Of a stretch of DNA of 56,031 nucleotides, positions 11,747 to 23,043 are shown piece by piece. The number at the start of each line of letters is the position of its first letter. The stretch's first letter is position 1. The stretch is from positions 1-56,031 of the forward strand of contig NZ_SMDN01000008.1 in NCBI RefSeq assembly GCF_006546935.1. The letters are read 5' to 3'. The notes beneath the pieces were generated by a model, which did not search any database, was not told the DNA's origin, and was given only the letters and a program-made list of their open reading frames with translations. The translations under genes and the position numbers were made by a program. Source of the DNA: Mycoplasmopsis mucosicanis. GTDB taxonomy: Bacteria; Bacillota_I; Bacilli_A; Mycoplasmatales; Metamycoplasmataceae.

Positions 11747-13390
11747 ATGAGTGAAATTCCACAAAACCCGCTACTGGAAAAAATTAAAAATATTGCTCTT
11801 GAAAAAGATGCTGATCAAGCAAGAGAATTAATTAATCAAAGTCAAAAAACAGATGTTATAGTTGCACTAAAAGAACTTGAAAAAGATGTGCAACTTGATT
11901 TCCTTACATTGTTAAAAACCTCTGATATTGTTGATGTTTTTTCATATTTAGATAGCGAAATTACTGATATTTTATTGCAAGAATGAATAAAAATGATTGC
12001 TCTTGAAAAAAACTTTCGAGCAGCAAGAGAGCTAGTTGATGAAATTCCTAATGCAGATATTGCTTCTGCACTAGGCGAACTTACTAAAGATGATCAACTT
12101 AAATTTTTAAGAATGTTAAAAACACCTGATGCAGCAGAAGTGTTTTCATATTTGGAAACAGAAATGCAAACAAATTTAGCTTTAAGTTTTACTGAAGAAT
12201 GAGGCATGAAACTTCTTCAAGAACTTCAAAGTGATGAATTGGCCGACGTTTTAGAGGAATTACCAGCAAATGTAACAAGTAAAATTATTGCTTATACTCC
12301 TCAAGAAAAAAGAAATGAGATCAATAAAATTCTTTCATATGCAGAAGATGAAGTCGGCAGCATTATGAGTGTTGATATTTCTTCAATTCAAAGCACATAC
12401 ACCTGTGAACAAGCACTTGCAAAGATTAAACGTGATTACAATAAAAAGAATGCTGAACTTGTGCACTACTACTATGTTGTTAGTCCTACACAAAAACTTT
12501 TAGGAGCTTTAACACTTGAAGAAATTGTGTTTGCTGATGCAAACAAAAAAATAGAAGACATTTATTCACCAGTTACTTCAATAAAAGCAAATGAAAAAAG
12601 TGAAAACGCTGCCAAAATTTTTTCAGAGCACGATATGTCTGTTCTTCCTGTTACCAATCAAGACAATCGTCTTATAGGAATGATTACTAGTGATGATGTG
12701 ATTGATGTTATTCATGATGAAGCGACCGAAGACATTTATAAAATGGCAGGTATTAATACCAAAATTGCTGATGCTGAAGACTACTTAAAAACTCCTTGAT
12801 ATTCACTTTTGAGACAAAGGATCTTATGAGGAATTATGATCCTTCTATTCTCAACAATACTCGAAGTTTGTTCATACTTTTTATTTAAATCTTCATTTCA
12901 AAAAATAGAACCAAATCTAAATATAATTTCACTTTTTGTTGCTTTTGTTGTATTTATTCCTACAATAAATACCGCCGTTAAAAATGGTGGTATTCAGTCA
13001 AATACCACTGTAAAACGTGTATTAACGTTAGATTTGATTGATTCCAAAGACTATGGAAAAGTTCTTTTGAAAGAAACATTAGTCGGTTTTACACTTGGTG
13101 TTTGTTTAGCCTTGATCAATGTTGGACGGCTTGCAATATTTTTAGGTTCAACAAGAGACTTAATTCAGTATGCTGCTCAATCATGATCAATAATTATTGG
13201 CTCATCAATTGCTTTAATTCTCTCATTAACATTAATAAAATTTGTATCAGCATTAATTCCAATTTTGTATGCTAAACACAAAAAAGATCCAGCAAACTTC
13301 TCATCTGTTTTACTACAATCTTGTGCGGAATTGATGTCATCACTGTTAATTTTTGGAATTGTATTCATGTGTCTACAATTGTTTAAATAA
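11747..13390 (+). CDS. mgtE: MgtE-family magnesium transporter
   Basis: 547 residues, longer than the usual ~450. Order: helical Mg-sensing N domain, a CBS pair (about 210-330, with VGSIMSVDI marking its start and the second CBS near GMITSDDVIDVIHDEA), then the pore domain with five hydrophobic helices and the family TAVKNGGIQSNTT segment. The N domain has an extra unit: residues about 10-77 and 79-150 are two alignable copies (IALEKDADQARELI / IALEKNFRAARELV), each ending in a Trp encoded by TGA. Last gene of a three-gene operon with cdaM; a terminator follows directly. Confidence 0.92.
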
Positions 13391-13395
13391 TCACT

Positions 13396-13425
13396 ACATT
13401 TTGTGCTTGCACAAAATGTTTTATT
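13396..13425 (+). terminator. Terminator of the cdaM-mgtE operon
   Basis: ACATTTTGTGC paired with GCACAAAATGT, then a T-rich tract, five bases after the mgtE stop. Confidence 0.75.
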
Positions 13426-13432
13426 TTACTTA

Positions 13433-13461
13433 TATACACATTTTTGAGTACTTTTGGTAAA
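13433..13461 (+). repeat. Dispersed intergenic motif, copy 2
   Basis: TACACATTTTTGAGTA followed by CTTTTGGTAAA, about 100 bases upstream of asnS. Confidence 0.65.
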
Positions 13462-13561
13462 TTTTTGAACTCACAAAACAGCGCTAAATTATATTCAAAT
13501 AACTTATAATACAATATTTGATATAATTATAATATTATGATTAAATGATTAGAGGTTTACT

Positions 13562-14923
13562 ATGAATAATATATCTATCAAAAAACTTTTAGAAAACTCT
13601 CAAGAATACTCGGATTCATTCTACTCTACTTCTGCATGAGTGGTTGCTAATAGAGGAAATAAAAAAATTCGTTTTATTGAGATAAATGATGGTTCAACTG
13701 TTGAAAATTTGCAATTAACATTTAAAGGCGAAAAATTTGACTTTGATATTCTTGATCAAATTCATCTAGGTGCTGCAATTAAAGTTCAAGGAATTATTAA
13801 ACTTACTCCACAAGCCAAACAGCCTCTAGAACTTATTGCTCAGGAATTTGAACTCTTACAAGACACCGATTTAGATTATCCAATTCAAAAACAAGCAATA
13901 AATGTTGAAACACTGCGTGAAATACCACATTTAAGACACCGAACAAGTCTAATAAAAACTGTAATGCTCATTCGTTCAACTCTTGCTCTAGAAGTTCATA
14001 AATACTTTTCGGATAATGGATTTTTATATTTTAACGCACCAATTATCACTTCAAATGATGGAGAAGGTGCTGGTGAAACATTTGAAATCAGCGATTCAAA
14101 CTCAAAAAATCCTTTTTTTGGACCAAACAAAAAAGTTACATTAGGAGTTACTGGTCAATTACACGCTGAAAGTTATGCAGTAGGCTTTAAAAAAGTTTAT
14201 ACTTTTGCACCAACTTTTAGAGCTGAACACTCAAACACAAAAAAACACGCTGCAGAATTTTGAATGATTGAACCAGAGGTTGCATTTTACGAATTGAAAG
14301 ATGTTATCAATTTAGCTGATGACTTTTTAAAAACGATTATTCGCAACACAATAAAAAAACATCCTGCTGAATTTAAATTTTTAACTGAAAATGTTGATCA
14401 AAATTTACTCAATAACCTAAATCATTTTATTAACACAAAATTGACAATTATTGACTATGCTGACGCACTTAAGGAACTTGAAAAAGTTAAAGATAGATTT
14501 GAAGATCAAAATATTCACTTTGGTCTAGATTTTGGTACAGAACATGAAAAATATCTGGCTGCTGAAGTAGCAAAAGGTCCTATTGCTGTTATTAACTTTC
14601 CTAAAGAATTTAAAGCGTTCTACATGCACCAAAACCAAGATAACAGAACAGTGGCCGCTTTTGACTTATTAGTTCCTGGAATTGGAGAATTAATAGGCGG
14701 AAGTCAACGTGAAGTTATCTTTGATAAATTGCTTAATAGAGCTAAAGAAGTTGGTATTAGTCAAGAAGAATTGCAATGATATTTGGATTTAAGACGTTTT
14801 GGAGATAGTGGTTCTAGTGGTTTTGGTGTTGGCTTTGAACGTTTGGTAATGTATGTTACTGGAGTTGACAACATTAGAGACGTTATTCCATATCCAAGAA
14901 CTAGCGGAAATATCAAAATGTAA
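13562..14923 (+). CDS. asnS: Asparaginyl-tRNA synthetase
   Basis: 453 residues, normal length. Charges tRNA-Asn with asparagine. The N-terminal OB-fold anticodon domain (to about residue 110) is followed by a class II catalytic core: motif 2 is [15 protein letters not shown], and motif 3 [15 protein letters not shown] near the end, then the AsnRS-type tail [13 protein letters not shown]. Two TGA codons encode Trp within the core, including the one right after motif 2. TATAAT-like boxes lie about 25-35 bases upstream and AGAGG precedes the ATG. The glycosyltransferase gene starts 9 bases after the stop, so this is probably the first gene of a longer operon running to pcrA. Confidence 0.96.
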
Positions 14924-14932
14924 GGAGAATGT

Positions 14933-15946
14933 ATGAAATTATCGATAATTGTACCTAATGTGTATTCAAAATCTGAAATTGACTACGTAAGCGACATTCT
15001 AAAAGAACAGAATAACCAGGACTTTGAGTTAATTTTAGTAGTTACAAAACCAAATGAAAAAATGTATTCATCATTGCAAAAAGCTCTAGATTTTTTTGGT
15101 TCTCGTTTCAAATTTATTGTTAACACAAAACGAAAAAATATTCAAAGTGATATTATTGCTGCATTACATTTAGTTAAAAACCAATACATTTACGTGTTGA
15201 ACGCTGATGCAGAAATAAAAAAATCTTTTGTGCGAAACATCACAAACAAACTTGAAGAAACACAAGTTGACATCCTTGAATTTAAGCCAAGACTAACTGG
15301 TTCAATAAAATGAGAACCTTATGCAAGAATTCAAGCAGATAAAATATTCTCAAGTCCAAAAGAAAAAGAATTTATTGCTTATTCATTCCCTTTTTTATTT
15401 AATAAAGTGTTCAAAAAATCATTTATGGAGCAATTTGAAAAATACAGAGTTAAAGAGCTTAACGACACAAAATTTGCAACAGAATTGTTGTATATGTTAT
15501 TAGTCAGCGCTAACTCATATTGCTACTGAGACAGCTCATTAGTTAAAGAAAATATATCATCAGCAACTTGATTTAATCCAACAAACTTTATTACGCAGTT
15601 TAAAATTGTTTTTAATTACATTGAAATAAATAATCTTGATTTATTTCATGAACTTTCATATGCGCAATTATATTTTTTACAAATTGTGCTAGCAGGTTTT
15701 TTAAACTCATGAGAATTTAGTGTATTTCGAGTACTTAACTATATTTTTGAAGCTCGCTCTGAGTTCAATGAGAAGAGAGCTAAGAAATATCTTGATGATC
15801 TATACACATTTATACACAATTATCACAATAACAACACACACATTTTTATGACAAATCCTTACATAAATAGAAACACAGATGAAGCTCAATATCTTCGTGA
15901 TTTGAGTTTATTAGACAAAAAAAACGCAGTTTACAAACAACTTTAA
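14933..15946 (+). CDS. Family 2-like glycosyltransferase
   Basis: 337 residues. The start KLSIIVPNVYSKSEIDYVSDIL is the nucleotide-binding opening of GT2 enzymes, with a candidate metal-binding acidic motif NADAEI at about residue 90. The rest lacks transmembrane helices and is typical of cytosolic mycoplasma glycosyltransferases acting on membrane glycolipids or surface sugars; donor and acceptor cannot be told. Five TGA-coded Trp break it up under the standard code. AAGGAG precedes the ATG, and the stop is 3 bases from the next start, so it is translationally coupled to the membrane protein downstream. Confidence 0.7.
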
Positions 15947-15949
15947 TGC

Positions 15950-16597
15950 ATGAAATCACTACATAAAAACGCTACTTTTTGATTGAGATTTTTGACGCAT
16001 TTAATTGATTTTTGTGTGTTTTCATCAATTATAATTCTGTTTTGAAAGATGCTCAACATTCAATCAAATCAAATCAATCAAACAAAATGATATACATTCT
16101 TATCACTTAATTGATTTAGTTCATTTATACTCTTTTATCTTATTCCTTATTTCAATAATTATCGAACGATCGGGTTGATTATTACACGTTTGCAAGTCAT
16201 AAATATGAAACAAAAAAGACCGCAATGACTAGCCACATTGTGTCTAAGTTCAATGTCGTTTGGCTTTTATTCAATTCTTAGTGTTATTTTTTTAGCAGGA
16301 ATTTGACCTTATCAAATTGCCATACTTAATGATGTGAATATCAATGCAAACCTATCAAAATTACCACTTAATTTGCAAATTGTTGCAAGAATCATAGGAA
16401 CATTGGTATCAATTTGAACTTTATTAAATTTATTTAACCACGGCTTGATTATTGGAACAAAAAAACGTTATGGAATTTATGAACGAGCATGAAGTTTTAG
16501 AATTTGTTATATTAAGCACTACACAAAATCTCAACAACTTAAAAAGGTCAAATTACTCCCTTACCGCACAGAAAAAATCGAAGTAATTTTTATTTAG
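15950..16597 (+). CDS. RDD-family-like multi-pass membrane protein
   Basis: 215 residues with about four hydrophobic segments. The first, RFLTHLIDFCVFSSII, resembles the RDD-family opening (Arg...Asp at the membrane face), and NNYRTIGLIITRLQVIN resembles the family's TIGK..LGI segment, so the call rests on pattern only. At least nine Trp are encoded by TGA, so no sizeable standard-code ORF exists here. An alternative ATG overlaps the previous stop but is out of frame. The gene sits 3 bases after the glycosyltransferase and 7 bases before pcrA. Function unknown. Confidence 0.7.
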
Positions 16598-16604
16598 GAG
16601 AACA

Positions 16605-18800
16605 ATGTCAAATCGAACTAATTTAATACTTTCCGAATTAAACCAAGAGCAACGTGAAGCATTGCTATATTTTGATAGTCCTCTTCGTATAATTGCTGGT
16701 GCTGGTTCGGGAAAAACACGTGTTTTAACACGTAAAATTGCATACTTAATCAATGAGTTTGGTATAGCTCCAAGCAAAATCTTGGCACTGACTTTTACTA
16801 ATAAAGCAGCCAATGAAATGACACAACGTATCAAACAATACACACCAAATGGAGTTGAAGTTCACGTTTCCACTTTTCACTCTCTTTGTGCAAAAATTTT
16901 ACGTAAAGAAGCAATACACCTTAATTTAGACAGCAATTTTCAAATCATTGATTCACTAGATCAAAAGACGATAGTCAAAAGAATATTTCCTGAGTTCGAA
17001 ATTGACGATGAAGAAGAAACTCAACTCAGCACCAATGAAATTTTAAAAATGATCTCTTTGGCCAAAAATAAAAATTACACTCCTGATGAACTAGTTAATG
17101 CCTTAAATTTTGACTCACCAAATGACGTAGATTACAATAAAAAAATAGGTCTAATTTTCAAACGATATAATGAATACCTAAAAGAACAAAAAAGCTTAGA
17201 CTTTGATGATTTAATCATTAAAGTCTATGAATTGTTTAAAAATGTTCCTCAAATTGCTAGTTTATGATCCAATATGTATTCATTTATTATGGTTGATGAA
17301 TTTCAAGATACATCAAGAATTCAATATGAAATTGTTAAACAATTAGTTGGCAAAAACACACAGATTTCAATAGTTGGCGACCCTGATCAAACAATTTATT
17401 CATGAAGAGGCGCTGATGTAAACTTAATTTTAGATTTTGACAAAGACTTTCCAAACACTAAAACGATAATTTTGAGTGAAAATTATCGTTCAACACAAAA
17501 AATTCTTGATGCAGCCAACAATCTAATAAACTACAATAAAAAACGTTTCCACAAAGACTTAATTACCAACAATGAAATAGGCGAAGACATTCACTACAAC
17601 CATGCTTTCAGTAATGAAGCTGAAGCACGTTGAGTTGTACAAACAATTAATAAACTAAAAAAACAAAAAATTCAACTTAAAAACATTGCGATTTTCTACC
17701 GTTCAAACTACTATTCACGCCCTTTTGAAGAAGAATTAATTAAAGAAAACATTAATCACAAAATTTTTAATGGTCAAAAATTCTACCACCGTAAAGAAAT
17801 AAAAGATGTTTTATCTTACTTAAGACTTATCTATGATGGTCTTGATTTACCGCTTTTAAGAGTAATTAATACACCTGCGCGTAAAATAGGTAAACAAACC
17901 TTAGCAAACTTACAAAAATTTGCTGAGTCCAAACAGATGACTCTTTGAAAAACACTGAGAGTTCATCTTCAAGACTTACCTGTCGCACGTGAAGTCAAAA
18001 AAAACATTGTTGACTTAATCAACAATGTTAATTACTTTCGAAAAGCTCTACAAAACAACAAAATATACGTAGTTTTAGAGAAATTTTTAACTAAAATTGG
18101 CTATTATGACTATCTTGCAAATGATGTTGCTTTGAAAGGAACCGGCAAAGACAACGTTAATGAATTGATCAGATCAATAAAAGTTTGAGAAGAAAACAAC
18201 AAAGATAAATCGGTTAAGGACTATTTGGAATTTGTTTCTTTAGCTTCTGCTGGCGATGAATATGACAATTCAACAAATTATGTTACTTTAATGACGGTTC
18301 ACTCAGCAAAAGGTTTGGAATTTGAAAATATATTTTTAGTCGGTATGTCTGAACAAATATTTCCTACATTTCATGCAATAAACAGCAATAATATTGAACA
18401 ACTCGAAGAAGAAAGACGTCTTGCATATGTAGGTATCACTCGTGCAAAACAAAGACTTTTTATTTCGGATTCGCGAGGCTCAATTATAGGTACAAATATT
18501 GATAAAAAACCTTCTAGATTCATTAAAGAAATCGGAATTGATACAAATAAATATATTTTGCAAAAAGAAGTTATTTCAACAAATTTTGATGATTTAACTG
18601 ATCAAAAACAAATTAAAGAAATTAACCGCAATATGATTGCAGGCGATATTATTTCTCACACTCATTTTGGTGAAGGACTTGTTTTAGAAGTTCGTGGTGA
18701 CACTATTGTTGTTCGTTTTGCAGGTTCGCAAAGTGAAAAAACACTTTCAAAAAATCACCCATCAATAAGACTATTGAAAACTGATGTAGGAAACAGTTAA
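16605..18800 (+). CDS. pcrA: ATP-dependent DNA helicase PcrA/UvrD
   Basis: 731 residues, full length for the family. A superfamily 1A helicase acting in repair and replication. Q motif NQEQREAL; Walker A GAGSGKT at 32-38; motif Ia [10 protein letters not shown]; motif [11 protein letters not shown]; motif [17 protein letters not shown]; motif IV ENYRST; motif [15 protein letters not shown]; motif [11 protein letters not shown]. The C-terminal tail (ISHTHFGEG...VRFAG) is the small Tudor-like domain that binds RNA polymerase in PcrA. GGAG lies 6 bases before the ATG. Four TGA Trp codons split it in the standard code. The unknown anchored protein begins one base after its stop. Confidence 0.96.
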
Positions 18801-18801
18801 A

Positions 18802-20529
18802 ATGAATAATTTTAGTTCTTTATCTACTACAAAAATTCTTGATTCAGGAATTTCAAAGTCAGATTATTTTGGTAATTTCAATAGTAAAATTCATGATCCC
18901 TATGTTTTTGTGCCTTCGGTGATAGCAATCATAATTTTGTTAGTACTCTTCTTTGTTTTTATTGCTCTTGTTTTAATTAAAATTAAACGTATTAATTATG
19001 AGGGTTTTTGTATTTTTAGAATTCATCCAGACAAAAAATGAGTTATGCGGCTTACTGATATAAATTTAAGCACAATTTTATCTTTCGATTTAGGTGCAAA
19101 AACACTGGCTAAAAACAAGTTCTATAGCATTGATAAATTTTTAGATTATTTTAGCAACGAGTCTAAAATAAAAATAAGTGATATTTTGGAAAACGGCGAT
19201 CATAAACGCAAGTACAAATTAACTGCACATCTAAATGTTGCAACTCCAAATAAGATATTTTGAAATCATTTTTTTAAAAATTCAGGAATTAAATATCAAA
19301 ATGTACCACTTAGAATTCGTATTAGCAATAGACTTAAAGACGACACACATATTCTACAAATTTATTCAAGATTACCAATCAGTCGTGAGTTTACAAACAT
19401 TAAACAATTACAACAGTTAAAATTTCAAGATATAGTTAAAAAGTTTAGTGACCAAAAATTTATATCGATAATAATTTCTCCTCATTTTAATTACATTAAG
19501 CAAGGATTAGACAATATAAAATTGTCTTATTTATTGAATTTGCTGCGTTTAAATCCGAAAAATTGAACAATAAGCATTCATGAAGATCTAATTTATATTT
19601 TCTGCACAAAAAAACTTTCAAATTTCAAATTTAAAATGTTAGAAAACAAATTAGCTCGTAGAATTTTAAGAAATAGAAAAAATTACATCTTTAACCCTTT
19701 AATTAAGGATGCTGCATTAATTTCTTCACAACCATTAAACAGTCCAAGTGAATGAGAAAACTACACAAATATGTGTGTTTATTCAGTGAGCGGTTTAGCA
19801 AAACATGTTGTAATTAAGTCATTATTTTATAGATCACATTACCAAATAAATAAAGCCGATTTTGATAACTTTAAGGTTAAATTTATAGATTTTAAAAACA
19901 AGATACAAACAAGTAGTTTTATAAAAGAAACAGCACCAATTAAAGATATTAAAATTGACCAAAATACTGAAAATTCAGTACTTTTGAGCAAATTACTTGG
20001 TTTTACAAACAGTGATATTGAGCAATTCAAGAAGATTGAAAATTACAATTTGATTTATACACAAGCAATAAATAAATTTGAAATAGATACAATCCAGGAC
20101 AAAAATCATTATCTAATTCACACTACAGAAAATGCACTTCTTAAGAGTTATGATACGTTTTTGCGTCCTAACACTACATATATTATTCATGCCAATAATA
20201 GTGAATTTGATTTAAATTCATTATCACTTATTGATGATCGTTTTAAACAAATTAAAAACTCATATTTAGGTCTCTATATTGAAAAAATTTCTGATGACTT
20301 AACATTATTTGTTCAATCAAATCAGATCAAGACTTTTATTATAAGTGGAAAATTGAGTGAAAAATTATCGACCAATTCACAAGAATATGTTAAGTTTGTA
20401 AATCTTATTGATATCATCAACAGAATTCCAAAAAGCACTGTAATTTGAGAAAATCTGCCCGACAATCTTGATAGTGATGTTATCGAGTCACTTAATATTA
20501 ATTTTTCATATAAAAATAAGTATATTTAA
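18802..20529 (+). CDS. Membrane-anchored protein of unknown function, possible degenerate EAL-like domain
   Basis: 575 residues. An extracellular or polar N-terminus (1-33), one strong transmembrane helix (about 34-60), then a long soluble region. I do not firmly recognise the family. The last ~120 residues have an EAL-phosphodiesterase-like rhythm: a segment resembling xLxIEKISDDL, an IISGKLSEKL segment where the domain has its IDxSFV, and STVIWENLPDNLDSDVI where it has the VAEGVE loop; the acidic catalytic residues of active EAL enzymes are mostly replaced. This is by eye and may be coincidence. It follows pcrA by one base and so shares its transcript. Confidence 0.6.
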
Positions 20530-20574
20530 TTCAACATAGTATAAAATATATCAGTTAAGAAAGCGAGATAATTT

Positions 20575-21453
20575 ATGAAAAAATTAGGAATTATTGTAGA
20601 TTCATTTGCATGCATGTCTAAACAAGAAGCTAATGAACAAGGTTTTTATTATGTTCCATTAGTTACTGAAATTGATGGAAAAGAATATCAAGATGGTCTT
20701 GATATTAATAGAGAAGATGTTTTGAATATGATGGCGAAAACTGAAAATATTAAGACATCTTTACCTTTTATGTCCTCTTTTGAGGAAGTATTTTCATTAG
20801 CATGTTCTGAAAATGATTTTGTTCTCTACATACCTATTTCTTCAAAATTATCTTCAACATTCAGTGCAGCGAACAACTTTGTTCATGATTTTAAAAACCT
20901 TTATATTTATGATAATGGTTTAGTTGGTGACCAAATTATTGAATTAGCCAAATACGCTAAAAAACACTTTGAAAAATATCAAAACATTGATAGATTGCTT
21001 GAAGATATTCATCAAATCGACAAGCAGTGTCTAACATTTATTCTTCCACAAAATATCAAATATTTGGTTAAAGGCGGGCGAGTAAGTTCACTTAAAAAAC
21101 TGCTTTTAGGAGTTTTATCAAAAGTAAAATTAATGCCTTACATTAAGTATGATTTGAATGGTACATCAAATGGTGGACTTGGACGAGGACCTAAAGGTGT
21201 TGCTAAGCAAGTTATTTCTAAATTTATTCATTTTACCGGAGTAAAAGATACAAAAGAACTTCAACAAAAGTACAAGATTTTTACAATTTATGGAATAGAT
21301 GATGAATTTAACAAAACAGCAATTGAAACGTTCAAACAACAAGGAATAACATTTGTTAATGCTCGCTTAAATTCTTCTGTAATTGGTATTCATACTGGTC
21401 CAGAAGCTCATGCATATTACATAATCCCGAATTTGGATATTAAAGAAATTTAA
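20575..21453 (+). CDS. DegV-family fatty-acid-binding protein
   Basis: 292 residues. DegV/FakB proteins bind a fatty acid and present it to a fatty-acid kinase for incorporation into phospholipid, an important route in lipid-scavenging mycoplasmas. The family opening GIIVDSFACMSK (D-S near the start), the middle ISSKLSSTF motif, KYLVKGGRVSSLKK and the closing SSVIGIHTGPEA are all present, and the length is normal. The upstream Shine-Dalgarno is weak; TATAAAAT lies about 30 bases before the ATG. A strong terminator follows 13 bases after the stop. Confidence 0.9.
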   Translation: MKKLGIIVDSFACMSKQEANEQGFYYVPLVTEIDGKEYQDGLDINREDVLNMMAKTENIKTSLPFMSSFEEVFSLACSENDFVLYIPISSKLSSTFSAANNFVHDFKNLYIYDNGLVGDQIIELAKYAKKHFEKYQNIDRLLEDIHQIDKQCLTFILPQNIKYLVKGGRVSSLKKLLLGVLSKVKLMPYIKYDLNGTSNGGLGRGPKGVAKQVISKFIHFTGVKDTKELQQKYKIFTIYGIDDEFNKTAIETFKQQGITFVNARLNSSVIGIHTGPEAHAYYIIPNLDIKEI

Positions 21454-21466
21454 CTGAATAAGTAGT

Positions 21467-21497
21467 AAAATGACACAATTTCTTGTGTCATTTTTCA
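21467..21497 (+). terminator. Terminator between convergent degV-like and 166-aa genes
   Basis: AATGACACAA paired with TTGTGTCATT, loop of four, then five T. The two neighbouring genes converge on it and it could serve both. Confidence 0.85.
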
Positions 21498-21501
21498 TTG
21501 T

Positions 21502-22002
21502 CTATGTTGTGCAACTATTCACTTTTGTTTCTTGATTATTTAAGGACTTTTTTATCAAGACTAGACGAGGCATATTTGTAGCCGATTTTAATTTTGTACT
21601 CAATTTATTAACAACACTTATTTGGTCCTCAATGCCTAAATAAGGGTAGTTAGGCAATTCCTTTTCAGATATCGAGACCTTTTTGCGTAAATCAAAGTAG
21701 TTGATTTTGTAAATGGTTGATAAATCTATTGAGTCAGCTAGCGTAATTTTAGCATCTTGACCATTATCAAGAATACCCTTTTGTGTATTGAGTTTTATGA
21801 TATCTTCTGGGTCGATGTTGCTTGTTTCATTTTCATTACAACAAGCTAAGAAGAACACATAATCACTTTCTTCAGCAATAAGCATAATAATGTTAGATTT
21901 TAGACTATCTCCTTTTATTTTGTCTAAAAATTCCTTTTCAATAGTAATAGGTTTTAGCACCGGTAATGTTAGTGCTTGGTTTGTTTGTTGATTTGTTTCC
22001 AT
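21502..22002 (-). CDS. Hypothetical cytosolic protein, weakly PemK/MazF-like pattern
   Basis: 166 residues, no signal peptide or membrane segment, three Cys. Not recognised with confidence. The beta-rich order IIMLIAEESDYVFFLACC ... KITLADSIDLSTIYKINYFDL resembles the pattern of PemK/MazF-like barrels (an opening strand, then a dSxxdLsxIyxId motif), a fold also used by proteins of mycoplasma integrative elements. The Arg-Pro usually found in the opening strand is absent, so an active nuclease is doubtful. No ribosome-binding site; a TATCAT box lies a few bases upstream, suggesting a leaderless start. A copy of the dispersed motif lies about 75 bases upstream. Confidence 0.6.
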   Translation of the reverse strand: METNQQTNQALTLPVLKPITIEKEFLDKIKGDSLKSNIIMLIAEESDYVFFLACCNENETSNIDPEDIIKLNTQKGILDNGQDAKITLADSIDLSTIYKINYFDLRKKVSISEKELPNYPYLGIEDQISVVNKLSTKLKSATNMPRLVLIKKSLNNQETKVNSCTT

Positions 22003-22076
22003 GCTTAAATGATATGTTTTCTTTATTGCCTATTTCGCTAATTTTTTCCTTTATTAAATGGATGTGTATTAACTTA

Positions 22077-22108
22077 TATACACGTTTTTGAGTACTTTGG
22101 GTAAATTT
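22077..22108 (+). repeat. Dispersed intergenic motif, copy 3
   Basis: TATACACGTTTTTGAGTA followed by CTTTGGGTAAATTT, lying upstream of the minus-strand 166-residue gene and just downstream of tsf. Confidence 0.65.
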
Positions 22109-22124
22109 ATGTATGTGGATAAAT

Positions 22125-22150
22125 AAATCTCAGATAAACATCTGAGATTT
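22125..22150 (-). terminator. Terminator of rpsB-tsf
   Basis: AAATCTCAGAT paired with ATCTGAGATTT, loop of four, 10 bases after the tsf stop; moderately T-rich on the minus strand. Confidence 0.75.
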
Positions 22151-22159
22151 ACTTAATTA

Positions 22160-23041
22160 TTATTTATTTTTTTCGATTTGTGCAGCTACTTCAGCAGCAA
22201 AGTCATCTTGACGTTTTTCAATACCTTCACCAACACCATAGCGAACTGCTTCAATTAATTGAAGATTGTGATTTGCTAGGTATTTTTCAATTGAAACGCT
22301 TTCTTCCATCATGAAACCTTGTTTAACTAAAACAATTTCGGCAAGTTTTTTATTTAATGAACCTTCACGAATCATGTTTTGGATTTTTTCTGGTTTTTTA
22401 TCAAAACCAGCAGGTTCAGAGAATTCAGCTTTAAATGTTTCAATTTTTTCTGCTGGAACTTCTTCAACAAATACATACTCAGGTTTCATTGCAGCCATGT
22501 GCATTGCAACATTTCTTGAAACTTCTTCGTTTGTACCTTTAATTTTTACAAGAGCAGCAATTTGGCCATTTACGTGAGCAAATGCACCAATTGTTTCGCC
22601 TTGTTGAGCAGCGTATCTAGTGAATCGACGAATTGATAATTTTTCACCGATTGTTGCAGTAGCGTCTTCAAGAATGCTTTCAACAGTTTCTGAACCATCT
22701 TTAACTTGCATAAATTCTTCAACTGTTTTTGCGCTTGACTTGATTAAAATTGAGCAAAATCTTTGAACAAGTTTTTTGAAATCATCATTTTTAGCAACAA
22801 AATCTGTTTCTGAGTTTACTTCAATCATTATTGCTTGATTGCCTTCTTTTGATACAGCAACAAGACCTTCAGCTGAAACACGACCAGCTTTTTTAGCAGC
22901 TTTGATTTTTCCATTACTTTTTAGTCATACAATTGCTTTTTCAACATCTCAATCAGATGCTTCAAGAGCTTTTTTAACATCAATCATACCGCCACCGGTA
23001 CGTTCACGAACTTCTTTAATTAAAGCTAATTGATTTGCCAT
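22160..23041 (-). CDS. tsf: Elongation factor Ts
   Basis: 293 residues. Recharges EF-Tu by exchanging GDP for GTP. The N-terminal UBA-like module VRERTGGGMIDVKKAL (here with GGG where most have TGA/GAG) and the hallmark NSETDFVAKNDDF loop, whose TDFV contacts EF-Tu, are intact. The N-terminal 71 residues contain two TGA-coded Trp and are lost in a standard-code reading. The Shine-Dalgarno AAGGAG is embedded in the last codons of rpsB, and the ATG starts two bases after the rpsB stop, so the two are translationally coupled as in most bacteria. Confidence 0.96.
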
Positions 23042-23043
23042 AA

